From Rhodospirillales bacterium CG15_BIG_FIL_POST_REV_8_21_14_020_66_15 (lineage in GTDB: Bacteria; Pseudomonadota; Alphaproteobacteria; Rhodospirillales; Casp-alpha2), in NCBI GenBank assembly GCA_002781745.1, contig PFFW01000093.1:4435-68434 (forward strand): a stretch of DNA of 64,000 nucleotides, in the 5' to 3' direction. The translations under genes were made by a program, and so were the position numbers. Shown one piece after another: positions 52,673 through 61,323 of this stretch. Position 1 is the stretch's first letter; each line of letters begins with the position of its first letter. A model generated the notes under the pieces. The model was not told the origin of the DNA and did not search any database. It worked only from the letters and a program-made list of their open reading frames with translations.

Positions 52673-55059
52673 CGTTCCTGCGGAACGCGCACGCGGTCTG
52701 GCTCCCGGCCTTTCTGGCCGTCTGTCTTTCGTTTGCCGTGACGACGGGCCCGGCGCGCGGCGAACGGATTTCCGACATCGCCAATACCAAGCATAATTTT
52801 TCCGTGACCAGCGGAAATGCGGTGCGGGCAACGGACACCACGGAAATCTGCGTGTTCTGCCACACGCCCCACGGCGCCACGACCAGCGTTCCGGCGCCGC
52901 TCTGGAACCGTTCGCTCAGTCAGGCGAATTACACGCCCTATTCATCGGCCTCGATCGATGCGCTTGGATTGGACCAGCCGGGCGGAAGTTCCAAGATCTG
53001 CCTCTCCTGTCATGACGGAACGATCGCCATCGGTAACGTCAACGTCCTTGGCGGGAACAAGACGGATGGCAATCCCGGGACAGCGGACATCAACATGACA
53101 GGTACGGGCGCGGGGGGGACCATGCCGCAGGGGTCGGGTGCGCAGACCGGCTTCACCCGCATCCTGGGAACCAATCTGACGAACGACCATCCGATTTCGT
53201 TTGCATATGATGACGCCTTGGCGTTGCGCGATGGAGAATTGCGCTCACCTTCCGCGACCGCCCACATCGGCAACCGGGTTCCGGGCATAAAGCCCGACGT
53301 GCCGCTGGAAAACGGTCAGCTCCAGTGCACCTCGTGCCACGATCCGCATATTCGCGATACGACCGAGGCCAACATCAAGTTCCTTCGCCTGAACAGGCTG
53401 CAGAAGAACCCCCCCGCGGGCGGGACCTTCGACAAGGTGAACGATATCGTGTGTCTGGCCTGTCACGATAAGGAGGGATACGTCAATTCGAGCCACGCCG
53501 ACGCAGTCGTCGCCGATGAGACCTATACATCGACGGCGGCGGTCCTGCGGGAATTCCCCGCCAATACCAAGGTCTGGCAGGCGTCCTGCCTCAACTGCCA
53601 TGACCCCCATACGGTCGAGGGCTCGCGCCGGCTTCTCCGGGAAGGAACCGACAGCCCTCTGTCTCCCAAGTCCGGAGGCAGCTCGGCCATGGAGGAAACC
53701 TGTTATCAATGCCATTCGTCGACGGGGGGCGTCCTGGTCAATCAGGGGACGACCGGTTTCCAGGTCCCGAACATAAAGACCGATTTCCAGTCCCTGCGCC
53801 ATATGCCGATCGCCGATCAGCCCGAGGCCCACGACATCGGCACCGCCGCGGTGTCCCAGGCGGGCAAGGATTTCCTCGAATCCCGCCAGAAACTGGGGCT
53901 CGGCGCGCCGACGGACCGCCATGCCGAATGTACCGACTGCCACAATCCGCATCGCGTGACCAAGAACCGGCGGTTCAATGACAATCCCGGGGTTCCCGAT
54001 TCCGCCGGAACCCACGAACATAGCAGCGGCCATACCAATATCGCTTCCGGCGCGCTTCGCGGCACCTGGGGGGTCGAGCCCGTCTACGGGTCGTCGACGT
54101 TTCTTTCGACCCCGATATCGTTCAATCTGAAACGCGGCTATCCGCCGCCGGGGGCGACCACCGACGTGACGAATACATTCGTGACACGGGAATACCAGGT
54201 CTGCCTGAAGTGCCATTCCACGTATGCCTATGCATCGCCACCCACGTTGGGGTGCTGCACGCCGTCCGGCACCAACGGCCTGACCCAGTACACGGATCAG
54301 GCGATGGAGTTCCAGGCGCCTGATTCCGATAAAGGCGAAGGCGGCGGCAACCACCGTTCATGGCATCCCGTGATAGAGGAAACGGGGCGCGATCTGAGCG
54401 TCCGCGGCGGCATGGCCGCATCGTTGTTCCTGTCTCCGTGGAACGGGACGGCCGATGTCGGATCGCAGACCATGTATTGCTCGGATTGCCACGGCTCGGC
54501 GACGGCGAACGGGACGGTGGTTCCGATCGGGAACTCGGGGACCGAGAACGGCGCGCCCTGGGGGCCGCATGGCTCGTCCAAGGACTTCATTCTGAAGGGC
54601 GACTGGACTCAGTCGACGGGCACGGGACAGCAGGACGACCTGTGTTTCAAGTGTCACAACTACACCAACTACGCGACGCGAAATTCGACACGAAGCGGCT
54701 GGTGCTGTGAAAAAGACAACAACCTGCACGGGTTCCATGCCGACAAGATCGGCCGGATGCGGTGCACCTGGTGCCACGTCGCCGTGCCCCACGGCTGGAA
54801 GAACAAGGCGTTCCTGGTCAACCTGAACGATGTCGGGCCCGAGGTCGGCCTGCCCTCCGGGACCCAGGTGCGAAACAACACCACCGCCGGCTACACCAAC
54901 CCGCCTTACTACCTGAACGCCATGCTCAAGGTGCGTACCTTCCGCGCCAGCGGGAACTGGCAGGCAAGCGACTGCGGGTCGTCGGGATCGCCCGGCAACG
55001 GCCAGTCGGGCCGCGACTGGATGCGCGACAGCAGTGAAAACTGCGAAAATCCGCCGTGA
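52669..55059 (+). CDS. 11-heme (undecaheme) c-type cytochrome
   Basis: A 796-residue exported protein (signal AVWLPAFLAVCLSFAVTTGP). I count 11 CxxCH motifs: CVFCH, CLSCH, CTSCH, CLACH, CLNCH, CYQCH, CTDCH, CLKCH, CSDCH, CFKCH and CTWCH. The opening TKHNFSVTSGNAVRATDTTE then CVFCHTPHGA and PLWNR, and CLSCHDGTIAIGN, are typical of large doubled-CxxCH cytochromes of Geobacter-type and related metal reducers. Histidines away from CxxCH (SSHADAVV, LRHMPIAD, THEHSSGH) can serve as distal ligands. Size and context suggest the outer or extracellular member of the system. It overlaps the NHL gene and the ResB gene. Confidence 0.93.
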   Translation: MTFLRNAHAVWLPAFLAVCLSFAVTTGPARGERISDIANTKHNFSVTSGNAVRATDTTEICVFCHTPHGATTSVPAPLWNRSLSQANYTPYSSASIDALGLDQPGGSSKICLSCHDGTIAIGNVNVLGGNKTDGNPGTADINMTGTGAGGTMPQGSGAQTGFTRILGTNLTNDHPISFAYDDALALRDGELRSPSATAHIGNRVPGIKPDVPLENGQLQCTSCHDPHIRDTTEANIKFLRLNRLQKNPPAGGTFDKVNDIVCLACHDKEGYVNSSHADAVVADETYTSTAAVLREFPANTKVWQASCLNCHDPHTVEGSRRLLREGTDSPLSPKSGGSSAMEETCYQCHSSTGGVLVNQGTTGFQVPNIKTDFQSLRHMPIADQPEAHDIGTAAVSQAGKDFLESRQKLGLGAPTDRHAECTDCHNPHRVTKNRRFNDNPGVPDSAGTHEHSSGHTNIASGALRGTWGVEPVYGSSTFLSTPISFNLKRGYPPPGATTDVTNTFVTREYQVCLKCHSTYAYASPPTLGCCTPSGTNGLTQYTDQAMEFQAPDSDKGEGGGNHRSWHPVIEETGRDLSVRGGMAASLFLSPWNGTADVGSQTMYCSDCHGSATANGTVVPIGNSGTENGAPWGPHGSSKDFILKGDWTQSTGTGQQDDLCFKCHNYTNYATRNSTRSGWCCEKDNNLHGFHADKIGRMRCTWCHVAVPHGWKNKAFLVNLNDVGPEVGLPSGTQVRNNTTAGYTNPPYYLNAMLKVRTFRASGNWQASDCGSSGSPGNGQSGRDWMRDSSENCENPP

Positions 55060-56066
55060 TGGCCGGTGCGTCTGCACGGATGCTGAAGATACTCTCCTCG
55101 CTGTGGTTGACGATCGGATTGCTGGTTTCCGTCGCGGTTCTGCTGTCCCTGACACGATTCCTTGAGTTCCGGATCGGCTATGCCCTGGCGATTCCTTTCG
55201 CCGCTTTGTTCATAAATCTCCTTGCGGCTGTCGCGGTCAACGCACGCATCCAGAAAAACATCGGCCTGCTGGTGTTCCACCTGTCGCTTGCGGCGATCGC
55301 GTTGCTCGCCAGTCTGGGGCACCTTATGTCGCTCAAGGGCCACGTCGAGATAACCGAAGGCGCGGCCTTCGAGCCGGCGGATGTCGTCGCCGAAGCCGGC
55401 CCGCTGCACCCGTGGCGTCTGGACGAGGTGAAATTCATCCAGGGCGGGTACGAGATCAAATACCTGCCGGGCATGCGGCGCCGGGACACCCAAAGCCACG
55501 TCATGGTCCCGCAACAGGGCAGATGGCGTTCGGTCGTGGTCGGCGACGATGTCCCGCTCGTCCAGGGGGGGTATCGCTTCTATACCTCGTTCAACAAGGG
55601 CTTTGCGCCGGTATTGACGTTCACCGGCGCGGACGGAGAAAGCCGAACAGGGTCCATTCATATGCCGTCCTATCCCTTGAATTTCGACAATCAAGGGAAC
55701 GAATGGCACCCGCCCAACAGTTCGGCGCCGGTTGTGTTCTGGCTCAAAATCGACAAGCCGGTCCATCGGGAAACCAGCGCCTGGTCCTTCGCGAAACCGG
55801 AAAACCCGCGTCTGGTCGTCAACGACGGGAAGGTGCGTCATGAACTTGCGGTTGGCGATCAGGTTTCCCTTGCCGGGGGCGTTTTAAAGTTCACCGATCT
55901 CAGGACGTGGATGGGATACACGATCTTCTACGATCCCTCGGTGTTCTGGATGCTTGCCGCCGTCGTCGTCGGCGTGTCGGGGCTTGCCTGGCATATCTTC
56001 AATACGCTCAGAAAGACCGCCTGGGACCGTGGTACGCAGGTAAAGGCAGAGGGTCATGCTGACTGA
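55059..56066 (+). CDS. resB: cytochrome c biogenesis protein ResB (System II)
   Basis: A 335-residue membrane protein of the ResB/Ccs1 family. Three N-terminal membrane helices (LWLTIGLLVSVAVLLSLTRF; YALAIPFAALFINLLAAVAV; IGLLVFHLSLAAIALLASLG) precede a large periplasmic domain and a last helix (VFWMLAAVVVGVSGLAWHIF). The YDPSVFWMLAA region matches the conserved ResB end. With CcsA it delivers heme to CxxCH sites. It is shorter than many ResB proteins (450-550) but like those from delta- and epsilonproteobacteria. The ATG at 55059 overlaps the 11-heme stop. It overlaps ccsA by 11 bases. Confidence 0.9.
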   Translation: MAGASARMLKILSSLWLTIGLLVSVAVLLSLTRFLEFRIGYALAIPFAALFINLLAAVAVNARIQKNIGLLVFHLSLAAIALLASLGHLMSLKGHVEITEGAAFEPADVVAEAGPLHPWRLDEVKFIQGGYEIKYLPGMRRRDTQSHVMVPQQGRWRSVVVGDDVPLVQGGYRFYTSFNKGFAPVLTFTGADGESRTGSIHMPSYPLNFDNQGNEWHPPNSSAPVVFWLKIDKPVHRETSAWSFAKPENPRLVVNDGKVRHELAVGDQVSLAGGVLKFTDLRTWMGYTIFYDPSVFWMLAAVVVGVSGLAWHIFNTLRKTAWDRGTQVKAEGHAD

Positions 56067-56889
56067 GCGTATCTGGTTCGTTGTCTCGTCCGGCCTGTAT
56101 TCGGCTGCCGCGGTATGGGCCGTGGCCGCGGCTGCATCGGCGCGGACCCGATATTCGGGCCCCATGGTCCTGCTCGGGGCGGCCATTGCCGCGAATTCCG
56201 TTTCGATTGTTCTCAGATGGCTGCGCCTGGGTCACGGCCCATATGTCGACCTCTATGAAACACTGACCAGCGGTGTCTGGGGATATCATCTGGCGGTCTT
56301 TCTCGCCTGTCTGTTCATTCCCCGCGTGCGGCCCATGCTGGCGATCGTGCTCGTCCTGTTTCAGGTTATGGTGGTTTGGGCGTTGTCCGTACCGACGCCG
56401 GACAGCCCGCTGCCCGTGACCTATGACACGATCTGGCTGCCGGTCCATCTCGTGCTCGGCAAGGCGTTCATCGGCTGCGTGGTCGTCGCCCTGGCATTGG
56501 CCTCGGTCGTCCTGGTGCGCTGGGGCGCCGATGTCGGGGGCGTTCCGGCCGCGGCCCGGATAAGGTTTCCGGCAATGCCGGCCGACGCGTCCCTGGACGA
56601 ATTGGCGTTCCGTTTCATGTTGGTCGCGCTGGTCTTCGAAACACTGATGCTGGTCGCCGGCGCCATCTGGGCCCAGAATGCCTGGGGCCGGTACTGGGAT
56701 TGGGATCCGCTTGAGACCTGGGCGTTCCTGACCTGGACGGCGATGGCGATTTTCCTCCATTTCCGGGTCACCAAACACCCCCCGGCCCCGGTCAGCGCGA
56801 TCCTCATCGTGGTGGTGTTTGCGCTCGGGTTTTACACATTTTTCGGGCTGCCGTTCATTTCCGTTTCGGCGCATAAGGGGGCGGTCTGA
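56056..56889 (+). CDS. ccsA: cytochrome c biogenesis protein CcsA (System II)
   Basis: A 277-residue polytopic protein of the heme-handling family. The tryptophan-rich WWD site WGRYWDWDPLETWAFLTW is intact (residues ~213-230), and conserved histidines stand in WLPVHLVLGKAF and FLHFRVTKH. With ResB it forms the System II synthase that exports heme and ligates it to apocytochromes. Alphaproteobacteria normally use System I (Ccm), so this pair inside a cytochrome island is notable and probably travels with it. Confidence 0.93.
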   Translation: MLTERIWFVVSSGLYSAAAVWAVAAAASARTRYSGPMVLLGAAIAANSVSIVLRWLRLGHGPYVDLYETLTSGVWGYHLAVFLACLFIPRVRPMLAIVLVLFQVMVVWALSVPTPDSPLPVTYDTIWLPVHLVLGKAFIGCVVVALALASVVLVRWGADVGGVPAAARIRFPAMPADASLDELAFRFMLVALVFETLMLVAGAIWAQNAWGRYWDWDPLETWAFLTWTAMAIFLHFRVTKHPPAPVSAILIVVVFALGFYTFFGLPFISVSAHKGAV

Positions 56890-57572
56890 TGGCACGCCGC
56901 CGGAACCGGATCGGGCTTGCCCTGGGCGTCGTCCTCGCCGGCACCCTCGGCGGCGGGCTCGCCCTGCAGTACATGGCCGTCCCCCGGCCGCAATCCCTCG
57001 GTCCGCGGCAGGCGGACGCAACACCTTCCGCGCCCGCCGAGCCGACGGCGGCGAACACTTCCGGCGCCGCTGGCGCGGGCGGCGAGACATCCGGCATGTC
57101 GGCCGCGAGCGCGTTTGATCGGCATTTCCAGGCGGCTGTGAAGCTGCTTCGATCCGGGCGCGCCGCCGAGGCGCTTGAGATGCTGAATCTGGCTCGGCGT
57201 TATCGGCCCCATATGCCTGAGATATATGTCAATTCCGGGTTCGCGCTGCTGCGGCTGGGCCGCCCCGGGGACGCCCGCCTGGCGTTTGAGAAGGCCGTTG
57301 AAATTCGCCCCGGACAGGTGAATGCATATTATGGCCTGGCCGAGAGCCTGGAACGGCTGGGCGACCTGCGCGGCGCGCTGGGCGCGATGCGAACTTACAT
57401 TCACCTTGTCGACAAGGACGACCCCTTCCGCACAAAGGCCATGGCGGCGACCTGGGAATGGGAAGCGGCCTTGGCCAAGGAACAGGCGGCGGCCGAACGG
57501 CCAAGGAACGAACCGCCCGCCGCGATGTCGGGCCCCGGTGCGCCATCGGGTGCCGAGGGTTCCGACAAATGA
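56889..57572 (+). CDS. membrane-anchored TPR protein
   Basis: A 227-residue protein. A single N-terminal hydrophobic segment (IGLALGVVLAGTLGGGLAL) is followed by a disordered Ala/Pro-rich linker (residues ~30-75) and three TPR units (FQAAVKLLRSGRAAEALEML, PEIYVNSGFALLRLGRPGDA, VNAYYGLAESLERLGDLRGA). The layout recalls NrfG/CcmH-like TPR proteins that hold apocytochromes during heme attachment. One-base overlap with ccsA and four-base overlap with the thioredoxin gene support a role in the same assembly line. Confidence 0.82.
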   Translation: MARRRNRIGLALGVVLAGTLGGGLALQYMAVPRPQSLGPRQADATPSAPAEPTAANTSGAAGAGGETSGMSAASAFDRHFQAAVKLLRSGRAAEALEMLNLARRYRPHMPEIYVNSGFALLRLGRPGDARLAFEKAVEIRPGQVNAYYGLAESLERLGDLRGALGAMRTYIHLVDKDDPFRTKAMAATWEWEAALAKEQAAAERPRNEPPAAMSGPGAPSGAEGSDK

Positions 57573-58066
57573 AACGGGCATGGATCGCCGCGGTCGCGGC
57601 CCTGGCCACGGCATCGGCGGCCGTCTTGTGGTGGGTCACGACGGGCAACGAGCCCCGGAAGGCCCTGCCGGACATCGAACTGAGGCGCCTGGAGGGCGGA
57701 TCCGACCGATTGTCCGAATGGCGCGGCAAGACGGTGATCCTGAACGTCTGGGCAACCTGGTGCCCGCCGTGCCGTGTGGAAATGCAGGCCCTCGAAAAGC
57801 TCAGTTTTGACCTTGATCAAGGGCGCTACGCGGTGATTGGTGTATCCGTCGACGACAATCCGGTTTTGGTGCGGGAGTTCTTGCGTGAGAACGTGATTTC
57901 GTTCGCGAAGCACATCGATCCGAAGCGGGAATTGACGCGCGGGATACTGGATGTACACAGTTTGCCGCAGACGTTGATCATCGACGGCGACGGACGGCTT
58001 CGACAACGAGTCGTCGGCGCGAGAGACTGGCATGAAGGGATGCTTCCTTCCGTGGGCGTGGAATGA
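57569..58066 (+). CDS. TlpA/ResA-type thiol-disulfide reductase
   Basis: A 165-residue membrane-anchored thioredoxin-like protein. An N-terminal anchor (WIAAVAALATASAAVLWWV) precedes a redoxin domain with the active site WATWCPPCRVEM and the cis-proline region SLPQTLIID. ResA/CcsX proteins reduce the cysteine pair of CxxCH so heme can be attached; sitting right after ResB-CcsA, it most likely does this. The ATG at 57569 overlaps the TPR stop (ATGA). A TTGACCTTGATCAA string inside it is ordinary codons. Confidence 0.9.
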   Translation: MKRAWIAAVAALATASAAVLWWVTTGNEPRKALPDIELRRLEGGSDRLSEWRGKTVILNVWATWCPPCRVEMQALEKLSFDLDQGRYAVIGVSVDDNPVLVREFLRENVISFAKHIDPKRELTRGILDVHSLPQTLIIDGDGRLRQRVVGARDWHEGMLPSVGVE

Positions 58067-58094
58067 CCGGTGGGATGGGGAAATTGGCGGGCAA

Positions 58095-59654
58095 ATGGGT
58101 TGGATCAAAGATGCCGACGGCAGACCTGAAAACCTGATGGGCGGAGGGGGGTGGAAATTGCGTTTTCCGCGAGGACTCTACGCCAAGGCCGGACTGCTGT
58201 TCGTGTTCATGCTGTCGATCGCTTCAGTCGAAATCGCGCTGGCCTTGTATTTCAAGAAAGAGCTGAAGGAGGATTTCCTCGCGGTTGCGGAATTCGACGA
58301 TCGCGAACGGATATTGCTGAAGGGCATGGCGGCGAGTTCGGAAATCCTCAATGAATTTTCCGTGCCACCGGGGGCCATGGTCTTTTTCCGCGTCAGCCTT
58401 TGGGAAAAGAGGCTTCGCGAGCTCGCTGATCTGGAGCGGGAAATCGCCCGAGATCCCGCTTTCGATCTGGAAAACCCGACGCGGTGCGCCGACGCGGCCA
58501 AGGGCCTGACCCATTTGCTGACATCGGATCCCGACAATGTCGAGCTGCGGGAGTTTTCGGTCCGTGCCAAAAGGTTGATCGGAGCCTTCAATCTCGATCT
58601 TCAGAACGCCTTGACGCGCGTTCGGGAGAACCGCGCGAATCTGGTTTCCCGCTACGGCGTGAAAAGCGATTTTTACGGCTGGATGCTGCTTGTCATCGGC
58701 TTGAACGGCCTTCTCATTGGGTTCATCGTCGGCGGCCTTTTCATGGCCAGGATGCTTGCGTCGTTGAAGAAACTGCAGGAACGCACGGAAAAAATTTCCG
58801 GCGGTGACTACGGCGTCCCCCTGAAGATCGATCGCGACGACGAAATCGGTCTTCTGGTCGGCTCGATCAACAAGATGGCATCATCCCTGGCGGCACGTGA
58901 ACAGGAACTGGAAGGCTTCCATCTACGTATGTACCAGCAGGAAAAGATGTTCACGGTCGGCTCCTTCGCGGCGGGAATGGCCCATGAAATCGGCAACCCG
59001 TTGCAGGCCCTGACGGCGTTGAATTCGAAAGTCATGGACAACTTGGCCCAACTCCCCGGAACGGATGTGCTCGACAAGGCGATAAGCGACTTGGCTTTGA
59101 TGGCCGAGCAGATCGAACGCCTGGGCACGGTAATCAGGGAAGTTCGCGGTTTCGCTTATACGGGCCCGACGGAACCGGAACTGACCGACGTCAATGCGGC
59201 TGCGACGACGGCGACCCGTCTGATCCGCTTCGACAAGCGGTTCGCGAACGTCGACGTCGTTGAGGATCTGTCATCCCAGGTCCCGGCGATCATCGCGGTG
59301 TCGGATCACCTCGTGCAGGTCCTGATCAATCTACTGATCAATTCCGGCGACGCGATGGAGGATCGCCCCGGCGAGGTTGTCGTATCGACCAGGTTCGAAG
59401 ACGACCGCGTCGTGATCAGGGTTTCCGATGACGGGAGGGGAATGGACGACGAGGCCCTGGGCAGGGCTTTTGAGCCGTTCTTCACGACAAAGGGAAAGCA
59501 CAACGGCACGGGACTGGGGCTTGCCGTCTGCAAACAAATCATCGAGGACCACAACGGCGATATCGCAATCAGCAGCCGAGATGGCGGAGGTACCACGGTG
59601 AGAGTTTCCCTGCCGGTCGGGGACGTGAGGGGAGAACGGGAGGCTGCGGAATGA
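58095..59654 (+). CDS. membrane sensor histidine kinase
   Basis: About 519 residues. Two membrane segments (LLFVFMLSIASVEIALALYF and MLLVIGLNGLLIGFIVGGLF) surround a ~160-residue helical periplasmic sensor with one cysteine (RCADAAKG). A HAMP domain, the phospho-acceptor box (AAGMAHEIGNPLQALTALN) and a complete ATPase domain follow: N box LINLLINSGDAMED, VSDDGRGMDD and GTGLGLAVCKQI. It is of the NtrB/ZraS type that serves sigma-54 activators. The start is uncertain (ATGs at 58032, 58095, 58137); 58095 avoids overlap with the thioredoxin gene. It overlaps its cognate regulator gene by four bases. Confidence 0.93.
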   Translation: MGWIKDADGRPENLMGGGGWKLRFPRGLYAKAGLLFVFMLSIASVEIALALYFKKELKEDFLAVAEFDDRERILLKGMAASSEILNEFSVPPGAMVFFRVSLWEKRLRELADLEREIARDPAFDLENPTRCADAAKGLTHLLTSDPDNVELREFSVRAKRLIGAFNLDLQNALTRVRENRANLVSRYGVKSDFYGWMLLVIGLNGLLIGFIVGGLFMARMLASLKKLQERTEKISGGDYGVPLKIDRDDEIGLLVGSINKMASSLAAREQELEGFHLRMYQQEKMFTVGSFAAGMAHEIGNPLQALTALNSKVMDNLAQLPGTDVLDKAISDLALMAEQIERLGTVIREVRGFAYTGPTEPELTDVNAAATTATRLIRFDKRFANVDVVEDLSSQVPAIIAVSDHLVQVLINLLINSGDAMEDRPGEVVVSTRFEDDRVVIRVSDDGRGMDDEALGRAFEPFFTTKGKHNGTGLGLAVCKQIIEDHNGDIAISSRDGGGTTVRVSLPVGDVRGEREAAE

Positions 59655-60997
59655 AAGTCCTGATCATCGAGGACGAAACGGCGTTCCGCCAGGTTCTCGA
59701 AGAAGAATTCCGCGGCGAGGGCGGCGACGTGACCGGCGTCGGAACCGGCAAGGAGGCCCTTCAGGCATTCGAGGACCGCGAATTCGACATCGTGATCACC
59801 GACCTGCGCTTGCCCGACACGGACGGGATCGAAGTGATGAAGGCCGTCCGTGAAGCCGGGATCGAAGTGCCGTTTCTGTTGATGACCGCTTTCGCGTCCG
59901 TACGAACCGCGGTTTCCGCGTTGCAGATGGGCGCCGCCGACTATCTGATCAAGCCGGTACGCGTTGCCGACGTCGTTAGGCGGGTCAAGCAGATCCACGA
60001 GTTGGATCGGTTGCAGCGTGAAAACACGTTGCTGAAGCGGATGGTCCGCCAGGACTACAGTCACTACTGGTATCCGGACACGCCCGTCAGCCAGCAGGTC
60101 CAGCAGTTGATTTCAAAAGTCTGCGACACCGACCTCACGATATTGATCGTCGGCGAAACCGGAACCGGAAAGGGAATGACGGCGCGGCTCCTTCATTCCG
60201 TCGGCCCACGCTCGGACCGCCCCTTCGTATCGGTCAATTGCGGCGCGATCCCCGAAAACCTCGTCGAAAGCGAATTGTTCGGTCACGCGAAAGGTGCGTT
60301 CACAAGCGCGGACAAGGCGACCGATGGTCTGATCAAGGCGGCCCACGGCGGAACTTTGTTCCTCGACGAAATCGGTGAATTGCCGCTTCCGGTCCAGGTC
60401 AAGTTCCTGACGTTCCTAGAGGAGAAAATCGTCCGGCCGGTCGGGTCGGTGAAGGATATCAAGGTCGATTGCCGGATCATCGCGGCGACGAACCGGAACC
60501 TCGAGGATCTGGTCGCGGAGGGTAAATTCCGCCGCGATCTTTATTTCCGCCTGAACGTTTTCCAGATTTCCCTCCCGCCGCTGCGGGAACAGAAGGAAGC
60601 GCTTCCGTCCCTGATGAATTTCACGATCGAGAAGTACAAGCAGAGTTTCGACATCGGCGAAGTCGTCGTTCCCGACGAGGTCCGGGACCTCCTTTACTCC
60701 TATTCGTGGCCGGGCAACATTCGCGAATTCGACAACGCCATGGAGCGGGCGTTATTGTTGCGCGAGAACAAGGAAATCACGGTCAATGATCTGCCGCCGG
60801 CGATTGCCTCCGCCGCGGTCGGGACGAGCGGGATGCTCTCGCCGGACAGCGTGTCGGGAAGCTTCAAATCCCGCGTCGAGACATTCGAACGCCATGTCAT
60901 CGCCGAGGCGATCAAGGCCGCGGGCGGCGATCGCCGGGCGGCGGCGCAATCCCTGGGTATTGGGCTTTCGACCCTCTACAGAAAACTGGAGTCGTGA
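59651..60997 (+). CDS. NtrC-family sigma-54 response regulator
   Basis: A 448-residue activator. The receiver domain (residues 1-120) has acidic pair EDE and phospho-aspartate in IVITDLRLPD; the lysine is in LIKPV. The AAA+ domain has Walker A GETGTGKG, the sigma-54-contact loop GAFTSA, Walker B GGTLFLDEIGE and arginine finger region FRRDLYFRLNV. The C-terminal Fis-type helix-turn-helix ends RRAAAQSLGIGLSTLYRKLE. It is co-translated with the kinase at 58095. RpoN promoter matches at 40591 and 48443 are its likely targets. Confidence 0.95.
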   Translation: MKVLIIEDETAFRQVLEEEFRGEGGDVTGVGTGKEALQAFEDREFDIVITDLRLPDTDGIEVMKAVREAGIEVPFLLMTAFASVRTAVSALQMGAADYLIKPVRVADVVRRVKQIHELDRLQRENTLLKRMVRQDYSHYWYPDTPVSQQVQQLISKVCDTDLTILIVGETGTGKGMTARLLHSVGPRSDRPFVSVNCGAIPENLVESELFGHAKGAFTSADKATDGLIKAAHGGTLFLDEIGELPLPVQVKFLTFLEEKIVRPVGSVKDIKVDCRIIAATNRNLEDLVAEGKFRRDLYFRLNVFQISLPPLREQKEALPSLMNFTIEKYKQSFDIGEVVVPDEVRDLLYSYSWPGNIREFDNAMERALLLRENKEITVNDLPPAIASAAVGTSGMLSPDSVSGSFKSRVETFERHVIAEAIKAAGGDRRAAAQSLGIGLSTLYRKLES

Positions 60998-60998
60998 C

Positions 60999-61313
60999 AT
61001 GCGCCGATGGTGCTTTGGTTTGTTGGTCGCTACCGTCGTGAGCGGGGTCGGTCCCGCCGTCGCCGGTGATCCCATCGCCGGGAAAAGGGTCTGGGAGACG
61101 AATTCCTGTCCCAGCTGCCACGGCGTCGACGGGCGTCCGGTCGTGCCGGGCGTGCCGGATTTTTCCAAGGGTGATTCGATGATCAAACCCGATTCGAGGC
61201 TGATCGAGAGCATCGCGAAGGGAGGCCGGATCATGCCGGCCTTTCGCGGATTGCTCAAACCTCAGCAGATGATCGATGTCGTCGTCTATATCCGCACCTT
61301 AAGACGCAGATGA
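60999..61313 (+). CDS. small monoheme cytochrome c
   Basis: A 104-residue exported cytochrome (signal CFGLLVATVVSGVGPAVA). One heme motif CPSCH with downstream methionine in GGRIMPAFRGLLKP; the layout is that of short c5/c8-like Class I cytochromes. It starts one base after the regulator's stop codon and ends with a basic LRRR tail. It is a likely periplasmic electron carrier to or from the larger cytochromes. Confidence 0.88.
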   Translation: MRRWCFGLLVATVVSGVGPAVAGDPIAGKRVWETNSCPSCHGVDGRPVVPGVPDFSKGDSMIKPDSRLIESIAKGGRIMPAFRGLLKPQQMIDVVVYIRTLRRR

Positions 61314-61323
61314 GAGAAATAAA

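Noticed and set aside
57807-57820. TTGACCTTGATCAA, an FNR-like dyad
   Set aside because: It lies in the middle of the thioredoxin gene and is simply the codons for Phe-Asp-Leu-Asp-Gln; no gene starts nearby.
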